Made by a program: the position numbers and the translations under genes. The notes beneath the pieces were generated by a model. It did not search any database. It had not been told where the DNA came from and saw only the letters and a list, made by a program, of their open reading frames with translations. A stretch of DNA of 64,000 nucleotides from Pteria penguin (Eukaryota; Mollusca; Bivalvia; Pterioida; Pteriidae), in the NCBI GenBank assembly GCA_035048485.1, contig CM068580.1, positions 52,864,975 through 52,928,974 on the forward strand. The letters run 5' to 3'. Every line of letters starts with the position of its first letter. Position 1 is the first letter of the stretch. Shown here one piece after another: positions 33,003 to 44,600 of this stretch.

Positions 33003-33034
33003 CAGGGACGTATATTGTGTTATATACGTCCCTG
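33003..33034. mobile_element. 32-bp palindromic mini-element with 7-bp target duplication
   Basis: CAGGGACGTATA and its exact reverse complement TATACGTCCCTG surround an 8-base centre. ATTCGGA flanks both sides (32996-33002 and 33035-33041). The terminal CAGGG is like hAT ends. It would be an extremely short transposed palindrome. Confidence 0.6.
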
Positions 33035-33205
33035 ATTCGGATATACATTATTTTACTCGTTAAATGAATTCACAAGTACATGTACAGAAAGTTTCAGTCA
33101 AGTTAGCTAGAACAAAAAGGTCAAATGTCGGAAGACACCTGGATTGTTACCATAGTTTTGAATGGAATTTTTAAACTAAAGTATAAATTTCTAAAAACAA
33201 CTTAC

Positions 33206-33359
33206 CCTGAACGAACAATGACCCCGTTATATATCTCAGATCCTTCCCCATGATATCACTGTCACGGTTTCCTTTACTTCGAAGCTGCCGTTTAACACCA
33301 ATCCCTTGTTGTTTTGTCCAAATACACTTAAAAGTTGCATCTTCCATGAAAAATTGCAA
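33206..33359 (-). pseudogene. Exon-like ORF with splice donor, inside the 3.7-kb element
   Basis: The reverse-strand ATG at 33359 opens MEDATFKCIWTKQQGIGVKR and continues to GSLFVQ before a donor (CAGG|GTAAGT at 33205). It looks like a first coding exon. The next exons could be the fragments at 31904 and 31527, but frames do not join cleanly. Confidence 0.35.
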
Positions 33360-33794
33360 GCAAACATGGTGCTTCTCAATGTCCGAGTTTTGACGAACTC
33401 AAAGTAAAAATTCAAACGAGTAACAGGAGAACTTGCGTTATAAGACTGCGCGCCTAATGCAAGCGTAACCTCTGCCGGGAATCCCAGATTTTCATATCAT
33501 GTTTCAACACCCCATGCTGCTAATGATGAGGCCAACAAGGAGATTTGATTGCGCATATGTTAATATAATGGTATTGATATTTTTCATCGAAAAAAGTTTA
33601 GTATGTTTATACTGAGTTAATTGAACAATATCAATATTAAGTTAAAGAAAATTTCGGGTCATGATTACTTGATCACGAGAACTACAAATTAATGAGGAAT
33701 AAACAGATCGATAAATCGGGAACTGACCTATTTGTGCCCTATCTATATTTCTCTGAAGTTTCGAAGAGATTTAGTTGTCAGTTTACGACACACG

Positions 33795-34016
33795 ATGAAT
33801 ACACCAAAACTGAGAAAAAAGGTATAATTCTGATTCGGAAAAGGATAATGAAATAGAAGATTTAGATTTTGTCTTTGCTAACGATGATTTGGAATGTGTA
33901 GATAAAAAAAAGTGATTTAGTTGATCTAAGCATGATTGAAGTGAATAATGAGAATGAAGAAAATGACGATCACCTGCTTACACATTCTGTCTCAGAATCA
34001 AAGTGCAACGAATCGG
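33795..34016 (+). pseudogene. Acidic exon-like fragment, frameshifted
   Basis: Starting ATGAATACACCAAAACTG, the pieces DNEIEDLDFVFANDDLECVD and, one frame over, DLVDLSMIEVNNENEENDDH are protein-like and acidic, ending at a possible donor GAATCG|GTACGT. Frameshifts occur at about 33822 and at the A-run near 33905. It points away from the ORF at 33359, so the pair would be divergent. Confidence 0.3.
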
Positions 34017-34942
34017 TACGTGAATGGATCGTTATTTATGAATCATGATTCACCTTAAATTTCATAACCATAACCTGACAGTTGAGGAAGCTGATTAAAG
34101 TTGTAAACTCTAAAATCTACTCAATTAATTGAATAAATGAAAATGCAGCATGTAAAACTTTTTTTTTAACATTTTCCGATTTTGCCGAAGTTATCAACTT
34201 TGCATTTTGTTACCATATTTTTGTCTTTTAACTTCGAAAATATTACAATCGTGGGAAAATATGTAAAAAGAAAGAGTTATACAATTTATTCAAATTTTAT
34301 ATAGAGGCGTTTGATATATATATATGTTTCATAAATAACACTTCATTCTCACGTATCAAAATAATGCCTGTTGATGTTGATTTCTCTAAGTTTTTATTCC
34401 GCCTCGGTACAGCATTTCCCACTACAAAAATTTCTAAGTCCAAATTTCCGTCTGTAGCGAAAATTCTAAGATTAATATTACGCTTGGTCGTTATCATTAC
34501 GCCTGGTTTCATGAAATTCCGTCTCTGTGTGAGACACGGAATCTTTACAAATTACGTGTCCTGCTCAATTCCGCCTGGTCAGAGAGGCGTAATGACCACA
34601 TCCGTCTAGTTTACAGCTGGTTTACGCCTCAAAACCAGCCGGATTACGTCTAGTCACTTCGTACGGGCAGCAGCAGACTTATATATTGTGTACAAGAGGA
34701 AGAATTAAGAAAAACATTTAGAATAATAGAAAAAGAGACAAAATGTGGAGGAAAATACTATTGTTGCAATTAACTTGAGGACATTTTCTGTAATTTTTTT
34801 TTTTTACTTTTTAAATCCAGATTATTTGATAGCATTTCATTCAGTTCATATATACATGTATATCTAAATTTATATATATATATATTTGCACAATTAACCA
34901 AGTGTGTAATTGCCTGAGATAAAGCTTTCAAGCTAACACACA

Positions 34943-35015
34943 TTATATCTAATAAATGCATCCGCCATTGTACTTTATTCCTGCATGAAAACACAAAATA
35001 AGACACTTATTCTAT
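34943..35015. mobile_element. Partial copy of a TA-targeting palindromic MITE
   Basis: CATTGTACTTTATTCCTGCA and TGAAAACACAAAATAAGACA match the right arm of the complete element at 54989-55138. Both copies run straight into a (TA)n tract at the word CTTATTCTATATA. Confidence 0.65.
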
Positions 35016-35046
35016 ATATATATATATATATATAAATTTATATATA

Positions 35047-35080
<34 letters not shown>
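35012..35080. repeat. TA dinucleotide microsatellite
   Basis: TA runs interrupted by a short AATTTA word. Confidence 0.9.
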
Positions 35081-35081
<1 letters not shown>

Positions 35082-36504
35082 ACTATAAAATCATACATGG
35101 CTGAATGATGGGTACGTACGTTGAATCGACATTCATACTGATCTTTCTGTGCCCAATCTATGCTGACAGATTGAGCCCTGAAAATACATAAAATATACAT
35201 GTACATATTGTAATAAGTGAGGATCCATTTAAATGTTCTAGGAAAACACATAAGTACTTGAATATAACAAAGGGGTCGAACTGGCTTTTTGTCTGAAACC
35301 TCTTGTCCGAAACCACTCGAGTCCAAACAAGTTTTTGTCCAAAGCCTTTGGCAACCATATTAACTGAGTGTGTGTTCACTAAAAACAATGTAAAACATAG
35401 GAAAAGAGGTGTTAAAATTTACATGATATAGGTCAGACTATACTGTATAGGTCGAAGCAATTAAGTTACATTCATACTACCTCATTTATAGTTGAAGTAT
35501 TACTTGCATGATGTCATGCACTGAGAATTACCCAAATCAACAAGTGTTATAATATTCACGAGTTTATGCTACTTAAGAGTTATATCCATTTGACAACATT
35601 TAATCTCTTTTGCCCCTGAATAATTTTAGTTTTGAAGCCAATGTAATTGGACATGAAGGAGTTGTAGTTGTGATCTATATAATAATGATTGAGTGCACAG
35701 ACTGCTGATATCATGTTTTTATATGTGTATTACATCAGATATAGTAATATATGTGTAATTCTCGTCATAGCTAATCATAGCTAAAATATATGCACTTTAT
35801 ATTTCTTTGGTATAGAAGACGAGATAAAGGTCTTCCATGAATTTGGGTCAATTTTCTTATAAAATTTTTAGTGAAAGTGTGTAAGTTTCATATTCTACCA
35901 TTAAAAGCCACCTAATATCAATTTTATCACAATTTCAGGTGACTTAGAATTGTGCATAAAAATTTATTTGATTTATTTGAGATATATATATATATATATA
36001 TGTGTGTGTGTTTTAATATAGTTGAAAAATAATTTAAAACAAATTAATTCACAAATATGGTCATTTATCGTGAAAACCCTACCTCTTCACAGAATTATTT
36101 AGAACAGTTAAAAATTTTGAAAATTAAAATTATGAGATTGCACATCATGTCCTTCAAAGCCCCCCCCCCCCCCCCCTAAAAAGCAACTCCTGGAATAAAT
36201 AGAGAAACCGTGATAATCTTGTAGTAGCAACAGAGAATATATAATAGACAAAAAGAACATAGCTACAGATGTCAAAATAATTAATATACACTCCAAATCT
36301 TTAAAAGTAATAATTGTTCTTTAATTACAATTTGCAGTTTGAAGGAATAATGTCAGAATTAGTATGAAAGGGTTTTATGAGCATGTACCTTTATGTATTA
36401 AGAGCTTGATTAACTCATGTAAGGTGTTCATACAGGTTTGACATAATTTATCTGTTTTAATAATCATGTTTCATTTTAGTTATCTTTTCTGATTTTTTTT
36501 TCAG
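35081..36504. other. Right part of intron 1, nothing recognised
   Basis: AT-rich intron with a TA tract at 35980 and a C run at 36161. The splice acceptor TTTTTTTTCAG at 36494-36504 ends it. Confidence 0.5.
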
Positions 36505-36540
36505 AAATATACTGTTCTGGATGTCAAGCAACAATAAAAG
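36505..36540 (+). CDS. MZB1/Canopy-like ER protein, exon 2
   Basis: 36 nt between TTTTTTTTCAG and AAAG|GTAACT. With the split Glu34 it encodes IYCSGCQATIK; Cys37 and Cys40 form the CXXC motif at the start of the saposin-like domain. Phase 1 on both sides. Confidence 0.8.
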
Positions 36541-36779
36541 GTAACTCATACAGAATTACATTGAAATTAAGTCAATACCAGTAATTTAACAATATATTTC
36601 TTATTAATTAATTTTTTTGTTTCTAGTTCCTTTAAATTCATTATTATTTTTCAAGTAGACTCTCATTTGATTTGTTGTCTTATGTAATTCAAGAATCATT
36701 TTATTTACTGATTTTTAAATTTTTTTATGACAATTTTTAATTCATTGGTATTTTAATGTTTGTATTTATGTACATTAAG

Positions 36780-36926
36780 AACTATCAAGGTACTTGAAGC
36801 ATAAAACGAATGATCCCATTGATTCCCGTGTATCAAAGATGGTAAGAGGAGCATGCAATGAGGACCATTTTAAATATGGAGAGTATAGCCCAAAACAAAT
36901 GAAAGAGGCCTGTGAACACCTTATAA
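36780..36926 (+). CDS. MZB1/Canopy-like ER protein, exon 3
   Basis: Acceptor TTAAG, donor ATAA|GTAAGT. It encodes residues 47-94 with MVRGACNEDHFKYGEYSPKQ and EACEHLI, carrying Cys71 and Cys90. The spacing GAC, then about 19 residues, then EAC is as expected in the family. The charged, helical character fits a saposin-like fold. Confidence 0.8.
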
Positions 36927-36958
36927 GTAAGTATATGATTTGATTTTTTGCAAAATGC

Positions 36959-37310
36959 TAATCTGATTAAAACCATATCTTCCGCTTCTCTATTTGTACT
37001 ATCATGTATAAAGATCTGGTGAAGCCCTGTAAGGGTTCACGTTCTGGTGACCTCTGATGACGTCTCAGTCACTGAAACCGTTATTTCCCATAGTCAAACA
37101 GTGACTCGACTATGCACATGGTAGTGACGCAATATGTAACAAACATGGTTCAAAACTGTCTTTCATCCCTAGGATTTTGTAGCCGATCCACTGATTGGCT
37201 GAAAATCAGAGGTCACCAGGACGTGACCCCTTACAGGGTTTCACCAGATCTTTATACGCAGACTGGAACAAATAGAGAAGCGGAATAAAGATATGGTTTT
37301 CATTAGATTG
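36959..37310. mobile_element. MULE-like MITE with 9-bp target duplication
   Basis: About 352 bp with long inverted ends: AAAACCATATCTTCCGCTTC at the left, GAAGCGGAATAAAGATATGG at the right, continuing through CTGTAAGGG / CCCTTACAG and GGTGACCTC / GAGGTCACC. GCAAAATGC flanks both sides (36950-36958, 37311-37319). A 9-bp duplication plus long inverted ends suggests Mutator-like. It lies in intron 3. Confidence 0.8.
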
Positions 37311-37405
37311 GCAAAATGCAAAACATTCATACTTTCAAGTATTTATATAAATGTACATTAATAATCTACAAACTTGTTACTAGTAGGTAACATCATTTCT
37401 TTATA

Positions 37406-38662
37406 CGAGGTATGATCAGAAAGTTCTTGGCCCAGTATACTTGATGGATGCAATGAATAAGTATAAAACCCCAATCAAACTATTATTCAGTCATATTGAA
37501 CGCTTTTGGTAGAGGTAGTAGTACGTCCACACTTTTGATTATACACAGAATTTACTGTAAAAAGTTGAAGGGTTAGTCAAACTGCCAAATGGAAATTACT
37601 GAAGTAGAGTAGTGATAAATTATCTATGTAAGATGGGGATGACTCCTAAGGAAATTTATGAGGACTTCATGAAAACTCTTAGGAAGGAGTCACATTCTTC
37701 CAGTGCTGTTAAAAAATGGGCTGCTGAATTTAGAAGGGAAAGGATCGAGAGCATTGAAGATGATGCACAATAGGGGTGTCACAAGCAGCCTACTACAGAC
37801 AAAAATGTTGATATTGTGCACACTTCTGTCAAATGTGACAGAAGGTGAAACCACCATCTTATAGCCAGGAAAGTTGGTATAGGATATGGGACTGTTCAAC
37901 AATTTTAGCTGACATCTTAGGTATATCTAAGGTCTCTGCTAGATGGGTCCCTGTAAAGTGTTGACTGAAGACTAAAAGAGAAACTGGTAATTGAATTTAT
38001 TTTTTTTTGTAATTCTTCACATTTTATGTTATGCTATGAGGAAGATCTTGAGGATCTTATGAGTCAACTGTCACTCCAGATGAAACCGAATCTAAGAAAC
38101 AAAACATGCAATGCATTCACCTAATGGCTCACCTCCTCTTAAAAAAATTGAGAGAGTTTCCTGAGTGCTGGGAAAGTCATGGTCTAATTATTTTTTGAGA
38201 CTCTCAGGGAATAATCATGATCGATTGTCTTGAGGAGGACTGCATATTTTGCAAATGATTTAAAGAGGCTGTATCAGGAGATTGTGAGAAAGAGGAGAGG
38301 AAAGTTAACAAGATAATGCACCTGCCCACTCTTCCCAAGTTACAACGACGGTTGCCCAGGAATGCAGCTTCAGAGGTCTTCCTCATCCCCTATATTCTCC
38401 AGATGTAGCTACGTCTAAATTCTGTTCTGTTTCCAAAAGTAAAATGGTAAAAATTTTGGAAGCAATGAGGGTGTCATGGACGCTGTATATGAGTACTTAG
38501 GGGACCAGAATAAAGCATTCTATTTTGAAGGGATTCAGAAATTGGAAACAGATGCAGAAAATGCATTCAGATGAAGGGAGACTAGCTATATTGAAAAATT
38601 ATGACAATTCTTTCAATCCTGAGTATTCCTAAGTATATGGGGCCTTTTTATCATACCTAGAG
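37406..38662 (+). mobile_element. Decayed mariner element, complete ends
   Basis: The left end GAGGTATGATCAGAAAG then GGCCCAGTATACTT, and the inverted right end TAGGTATGATAAAAA then GGCCCCATATACTT, are each flanked by TA. About 1257 bp, the usual mariner length. Inserted in intron 3 between the MULE-like MITE and exon 4. Confidence 0.85.
37589..38600 (+). pseudogene. Mariner transposase pseudogene
   Basis: Starts near ATG 37589. Protein pieces in shifting frames: MTPKEIYEDFMKTLRKES, SSSAVKKWAAEFRRER, ESIEDDAQ, ARKVGIGYGTVQ, VSARWVP, then later fragments corresponding to the catalytic region and to the C-terminal EGIQKLE region. Many stops and indels, so it cannot be active. Confidence 0.85.
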
Positions 38663-38841
38663 TATATGTTTGTTCTCCAGAAAAAATTATATATCTTATT
38701 GCATTGTATAACAGTACATGTATATGTTTCCTATTCTGTTGAAGCTTTACCATTCTTTCTTTAGCATATGCATATTTTTGTATGACATATGTAAAGTTTA
38801 CATACGGAATACTAAAACAATAATTGATTTGTAAATTCCAG

Positions 38842-38993
38842 AAAGCCATAGGAAGGACATTGAGGATGCCTTGATTGAGTACTACACTGAGAGAGACAGA
38901 CGTCACCTGACCTATTTAGATATTGTGCAACAAGTATGCAGTAATAGGACTAAGGCATGCTATGGTAGCACTGATGATCAAGGTGATAACAAG
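38842..38993 (+). CDS. MZB1/Canopy-like ER protein, exon 4
   Basis: Acceptor AAATTCCAG, donor AACAAG|GTAAAC. It encodes residues 96-145: SHRKDIEDALIEYYTERDRR, then DIVQQVCSNRTKACYG with Cys127 and Cys134 and an NRT glycosylation sequon at 129-131. It completes the six-cysteine set. Confidence 0.8.
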
Positions 38994-39235
38994 GTAAACA
39001 TTAAAAAATCATTAGTGTTTCAGTACATGTGTGATGAGTGATATGATAAATGATATCTGATCAAAGCTATCCATGGGAAGGGATATCAGACTCAACATGT
39101 TTTTCTCTCAGTGATAAATGAAATCAATTCTAAGTTCTTTTCTGTATTATAACTAATATCAGACCCAACTTTTTTGCCTAAGATTACTGATATTAGACCA
39201 AAGTTGTAAATAAAAGATATTAAACCAGTCACTTT

Positions 39236-39635
39236 TTATATGCCTGCATAAAATGTAGGTGTATTATGCTAAACCGCTGTCAACTGTCTGTCCATCTGTC
39301 AGTCTGTCCTCCCTATCTTAACAACCGAACAGCAGATCATTTTGGAGGGAAGTTATAAATTGAAAGAAACAGGTGGTGGCCAATGACAACGTAAAATTTA
39401 TCCAGAATGACATACTTTCGTCGAATGTCAAGCATTTTAGTGCAAAATATTACTTTAATGACGTCACGCAAGGCTGGAAATGTAGAACATTTCATTATGA
39501 CATCATAAGCATAATCAAAAGTCTGCCAAACATCGCTTTCTGTGCTAAAAAGTGGATCAGATATGGGGCATTATGATGTCAGCGATCAATGTAATTTATA
39601 CAGAAATAAAATACATATGTCTTGAAAGCTTTATC
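39236..39635 (+). repeat. Dispersed repeat, copy 1 (intron 4)
   Basis: Starts with a small hairpin (GCCTGCATAAAATGTAGGTG) and a CTGTCTGTCCATCTGTC patch. From about 39306 it matches 55197-55525 closely, e.g. GAAAGTCTGCCAAACATC-like and AAGTGGATCA words and TGACGTCA. The 67-codon open frame at 39373-39576 is broken in the other copy, so it is not coding. Confidence 0.7.
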
Positions 39636-39789
39636 TTAGGCAATTACAGTGGTTGTGCATAAATTAACATACATCAATATAAGGCAGATTAGATCTATTG
39701 CAAATTAAAAAATTAATTGCATTTTATGTGAATTCATATGTAGTCCTTATAAATTATGATAATCTTATTCTAATTATTTTTTCTTTTAG

Positions 39790-39894
39790 AAAGGAAAAAT
39801 AGTTTATAACCCCAAAACAGAGCAGTTTGACATCTTTCCAGGAGAGAATGTGAAGATAGCACAACCTTCTCGTCATCTTTCAGACGAGTTATAA
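39790..39894 (+). CDS. MZB1/Canopy-like ER protein, exon 5 with ER retrieval signal
   Basis: Acceptor TTCTTTTAG. It encodes residues 146-179, KGKIVYNPKTEQFDIFPGEN to RHLSDEL, then TAA at 39892-39894. The C-terminal SDEL is a KDEL-like retrieval signal; human MZB1 ends in REEL and Canopy-2 in HDEL, so the position and role fit. No AATAAA lies close downstream; the first (about 40749) is 850 bp away. Confidence 0.8.
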   Translation, partial: KGKIVYNPKTEQFDIFPGENVKIAQPSRHLSDEL

Positions 39895-42039
39895 TCACAT
39901 CAAAATTACTTCTATATCTTCAATATGAGTGTTAATTAATATAATACAAGGAAGATAAAATGTAAGATTTAAGAAAAAAAAAGTTTGATTGCAATTGGAC
40001 CTACTGAATATAATGATTGAATTTGTGTGGTAAAATTTTAGACTATTACATGTACTAAAAATCAAGATGCTCCGCCAGCATTTTATGTTCCTCGATGATT
40101 TCTCATCTATCCTGCTAAGAACTATTGTGATCATGTTGTGTTTTATTTTTGAGAAACACGTTTCATTTGACAATTTTAATTTCTTTTAAAGAATATGATA
40201 TCAAGGAAGGTAAACAAAATTAAATTTTTAAGTAAATTTCAGAACTATTATGATTTATTTTGATAAAAAGTATTTTATATTGAATTTTTATATATAAACT
40301 TGAATATGAGCATCTGTAGCACAAAAGTCAAAACAAGTATTGATATAGTAAAATAATGAGTAAGCATAGGCTAAGTGTTTTTCTTTGTGGTTAAGGAATC
40401 TATTTAGAAATTACACAAAGAATTTCACTCTCTTTCTCACTTCTTACTAAAAAATTATTTGTTTCTTTAGTAATTGTCATAGATCCATGTTAAATAGTGT
40501 TTTGCTGTGCAATATATAGTATTTGTCATGCTAATGTCCTCAATTTAAAAAAAAATCTATAATTGTAAAACACCTATTTTTCAAAAGTAGTTTCTTACAT
40601 TTCATGAAATCCTTTTGTGTGCCGTAAAATATATTGTAAAAATATCAATCGTTCATGCATTATGCACTCATTAAATTTTATGACAGGGTCTGTATATGAT
40701 CACTAAGTTAAGGAAAGGTTCCTTGAAATAATAAGTTGTGCTGATCTCTAATAAAAAAACCCCATTTCACTGACATTTAGCATACAACCTTCATTGCATG
40801 TAATTTAAGTGACAAGTTTGAAAAATGTCTAATATCTAAACCTGACCTAGGTGATAAGAAGTGTCTGCAGAATTTTATCAGATAATTCATGAAAAATATT
40901 TCTCAAAAACTATACAAGTAATATTGTCTTCATATTTTGTTTGAAGGTTTTTTACACCTAACCTGCTGTAATATTTTTTTCCAAGAATTGCAAGCAACAC
41001 ACAAAAATCTCAATGACTTTTAATTTATATATTTTGTTTCTTATCAAATGTTGTGTAAAGTATATACATGTACAAGAAAATTAACAAACAAGGAGTACTA
41101 TAATTGTGACTATATAACCATAAGAATGAAATGTCTTTGCAAGTAAAGAACTAATGCTTTTGAGAGAACAGTAGTTTAAAGGTTTAGCATATCATGTTAA
41201 TGTGCAAAGTATAGTGAAATACAGCTTTGAGTCAATGAAACATCATTGGAGTCAATACACACTGTTGAGGTGAAGACAAAAACAATGGTACATACAAAAT
41301 ATTTTAAGTGTCAATACCAAATAGTATCTCATACTGGATACATTGTTCTTACAATAAATATTTGTTTTTCAATAGCATGATGTGATATTTACAAGCATGA
41401 TGTGATATTTACATGTAGCTGTCAAAATTATTGTTATACACATATACTAACTATCTATATTACATGTATATTTGATACTTTTTGTTATTGTATATATTTC
41501 ATGTCATTTTTATCTATTTAAATATAATGCTTTTCAATTATATATAAATCATACATTTGGGTATGTTATATTTCATAAGTTTTCTTTATCAGAGTCATAA
41601 TTATGATTTTTGGGATATAATTTCTGGAATTGGAAGTAAGCTCAATTTTAGTTTTTGCAAATGTTAGGATTAATATAAAGATGATTATATACTGTTTTCA
41701 AAACAATGATCAATGTATTCTACATGTATATATGAAATCATCTGAATTGAAAGGTCACTGTAATTGTGACTAAATACAGTATATATCTATGCTGTTGTAG
41801 AATCAGGGATTCAAAGGCAAATACAATTGTACTTTGTATCCTGTCTGCTGTCAGCTTGTCTGACTGTCCATATTTGTTAATATCAGCAATAACTTTTGAA
41901 TGAAAAATGATAGGGGCTTGATGAATTAAAATGTGTATTCCATCTGATTTAATAAGCTTTCAAAATATTTCTGTATATTGTATTCATCTATGGGATACAT
42001 CAGTGTCTCACAAACTCAAGTTAATCCTTTTTTGTTTTT
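39895..42039. other. Intergenic, nothing recognised
   Basis: AT-rich and without supported genes; the start may be the 3' UTR of the MZB1-like gene. A direct repeat GCATGATGTGATATTTACA occurs twice at about 41376 and 41394. A CTGTCTGCTGTCAGC patch is at about 41839. Confidence 0.35.
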
Positions 42040-44600
42040 AGCTCACCTGAGCCAAAGGCTCAAGTGAGCTATTGGCATCACTCTTCGTCCGTCGTCCGTC
42101 GTCTGTCGTCCGTCGTCCGTCCGTAAACTTTTCACATTTTCAACTTCTTCTTCAGAACCGCTTAAAGGATTTGCATGAAACTTGGTGTGGATGAAGTACT
42201 AGGGGTCCTCTACCAAGTTTGTTCATTTCATATAAATCCCTCAATAGGTGGCGCCACCATTGCTAAAAATAGATCTCAGAGGGTACCCCTCTTTGAAAAT
42301 CTTCTTCTCCAGAACCAGTGTATGGACTATAAAACTAATGGCATCTGAGTGATCTAGAAGGATGTATGTCTAAAGTTTGTTCATATCGTTGAAATCCGAT
42401 AAATAATTTTTGACGTTTTTTTTACGTTTTTTTGGACTTTGTAATTTTAATGCAGAAAAGAAGTATTTTTGTCTTTTAGTAAACATTGATGCATTAATTT
42501 GGTTTAATTTGATCATTTTTATGATGAGAAATACTACTGCGAAGAAATTTTTTCAATATTTCATTTTTTGCATTTTTTATGAATTTTCTAAGACTTTCAA
42601 GAAAAAGGGGGGTGGGACAATTGGTGTAAACATTTCACAGTTTGAACTTTTTCTTCAGAATCACTTGCTGGAATTCAATGAAACTTGGCATGCATCAAGT
42701 ACTCAAGGTCCCCGACAAATGTGGTCATCTTTGTCAGGATCCATCAATAGGTGGCGCCACCACAGGCAAAAGTAGGTCAAAGAGGGTACCCTACTTTGAC
42801 AAACTTCTTCTTCAGACCGGGGGCATACAGAGACTAATCGAATGCATAGGAATGATCTAGAGGGATTTGTGAAGAAGTGTTGTTATTTTTGGTTCCATTC
42901 CGAAATCAAATTTTTGACGTTTTTTCATTTTTATTTTGGACTTTGTTATTTTAATGTATTAAAGAGTTATTATTTTCTTTTAGTAAACATTGATGCATTC
43001 ATTTGGTTTCATTTAATCATTTCTATGGTAAGGAATGCTGGTGTGAAGGAATTTTTTCAATATCTCGATTTTTGAATTTTTTATGAATTTTTTAAGACTT
43101 CCAAGAAAAGGGGGGGGGGGGACAATTTTTCATATCTTCAACTTGATCTACAGAACAACTTGAAGGATTGTGATAAAACTGGGTAGGATGCAAGTACTCA
43201 TAGTCCTTTTCAAAGGTTTTGTTTTTTGTGCGGATCATCCAAATTGGTAAACAGATAATGCCACCATGTCTAAAAGTAGGTCTCACAATGGTACATATAC
43301 CAGTAGGTAATTGAAATATGGAGAGTAGCGGTTCAAATCCAGCTGTGGTCAAAAAAAATTTTTTTTTTTTTTACACATCTAAATAAGTTTTTAGATGTTT
43401 CTCAACACTCAACATATGAAATTAGGAATTTTACGTTTAAGACTTCCAAAAAAAAAAGGGGGGGGGGGGTGGCCATTTTTCACATTTTCAACTTTTTCTA
43501 CAAAACTGTTTGAAGGATTTCAATAAATCTTGGTATAAATAAGTCACTTATGATCCTCTTCAAATTCTGTTGTTTTCGTCCAGACCTCTTTACAGGTGGC
43601 GCCACCATAGTCAAGAGTAGGTCACAAAAGAGTTCCCTCGTTTAACAATATTCTTTTTCATACGGGCTGTATACAGAGACAAACAGAATGCATAGAAATG
43701 ATCTAGAGGGATGAGTGAAGATGTATTGTCATTTTGGTTCCCTTCCAAAATCAAATTTTAGAATTTTTTTCGACATTTCTTTGGACTTGGTGATTCAATG
43801 CAGAAAAAAGTGTCTTATTTCCTAGTTAATTGATAATGATGATTTCTTATGGACTATTGTGATCATAATTATGGTAAGGATTGTTACTTTGAAAGAATTT
43901 TGTCAATATCGCAATTTTTGGATTTTCTATGAATTTTTTAAGACTTCCAAATGAGGGTGTATAGGAACAATTCAATCACATTTTTCACTTCTGCTGTTAT
44001 ACCACATGAAAGATTTTAATGAAACATGGAATACATGAAGTACTAAAAGTCCTCTATCAATTTGGTAAATTTCATCCAAATTGGTTAACAGATAATGCCA
44101 CCATGTCTAAAAAGCAGTTCTCACAATAGTACATATACCACTTGGTAATTGAAATATGGAGAGTAGCGGTTCAAATCCAGCTGTGGTCAAATTTTTTTTT
44201 TCATTTCTTTACACATCTAAATAAGTTTTTAGATGTTTCTCAACACTCAACATATGAAATTAGGCAATTTTAAGTTAGATCTGGACAATATTTGAAACAA
44301 TTGTTGTTCATGACCCAGACTTGAAATCAGTCAACAAAAGGCCCCACCTAAAGAAAATGACTAACTTGTTGCCCTGAATGACTTCTTGCAGAGACAAAGG
44401 AAATGCTTAATATCAAAATCACCTGAATGGATGTGCAAAAAAGTGTTGTTTTTTATTCTAGCCTGAAATAAAATTTGACATATTTTCAACATCTGTGTTG
44501 ACTTGGTCACATTAATGCAAAAATAAATGAATTTTTCCTTCATGCATGACTGATAATATAGGTACTCAGGTGAGCGATATAGGCCCACTTGGGCCTCTTG
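42040..44600 (+). mobile_element. Helentron-like nonautonomous element, complete copy
   Basis: The left end is an imperfect palindrome (AGCTCACCTGAGCC, AAA, GGCTCAAGTGAGCT) followed by a CGTCCGTCGTC microsatellite. GCTCACCTGAG at 42041-42051 is the exact reverse complement of CTCAGGTGAGC at 44565-44575. The right end has the hairpin GGCCCACTTGGGCC and then TCTTGTTT. Inside are about four diverged modules, each with GGTGGCGCCACCA, GTAAACATTGATGCATT or TTTTTATGAATTTT words and a G run, and two copies of AGTAGCGGTTCAAATCCAGC. Subterminal inverted repeats plus a 3' hairpin fit Helentrons and their nonautonomous relatives. No helicase or Rep coding is seen. Confidence 0.65.

Larger units (their letters stand above)
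30963..34668. mobile_element. 3.7-kb element with subterminal ACCAGGCGTAAT repeats
   Basis: The ends GCCTGTACGAAATG (30963) and, reversed, GCCCGTACGAAGTG (34668) are near-identical inverted repeats. Inside the left end, ACCAGGCG occurs about six times between 31000 and 31235 (several as ACCAGGCGTAAT). Inside the right end the reverse form (ATTACGCCTGGT, ATTCCGCCTGGT) recurs between 34480 and 34640. Subterminal arrays of short repeats around a gene-bearing centre are typical of several DNA transposon groups. The interior has exon-like pieces on both strands and two nested insertions. The superfamily is not determined. Confidence 0.6.

Noticed and set aside
35012..35326. 104-codon reverse-strand ORF ending in a long IYIYIY tract
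   Set aside because: It is produced by the TA microsatellite.
39373..39576. 67-codon + strand ORF in intron 4
   Set aside because: The second copy of the repeat at 55197 has stops in this frame.
42410..43352. ORFs inside the Helentron-like element
   Set aside because: They read through tandem modules and G runs; no Rep, helicase or other domain words.
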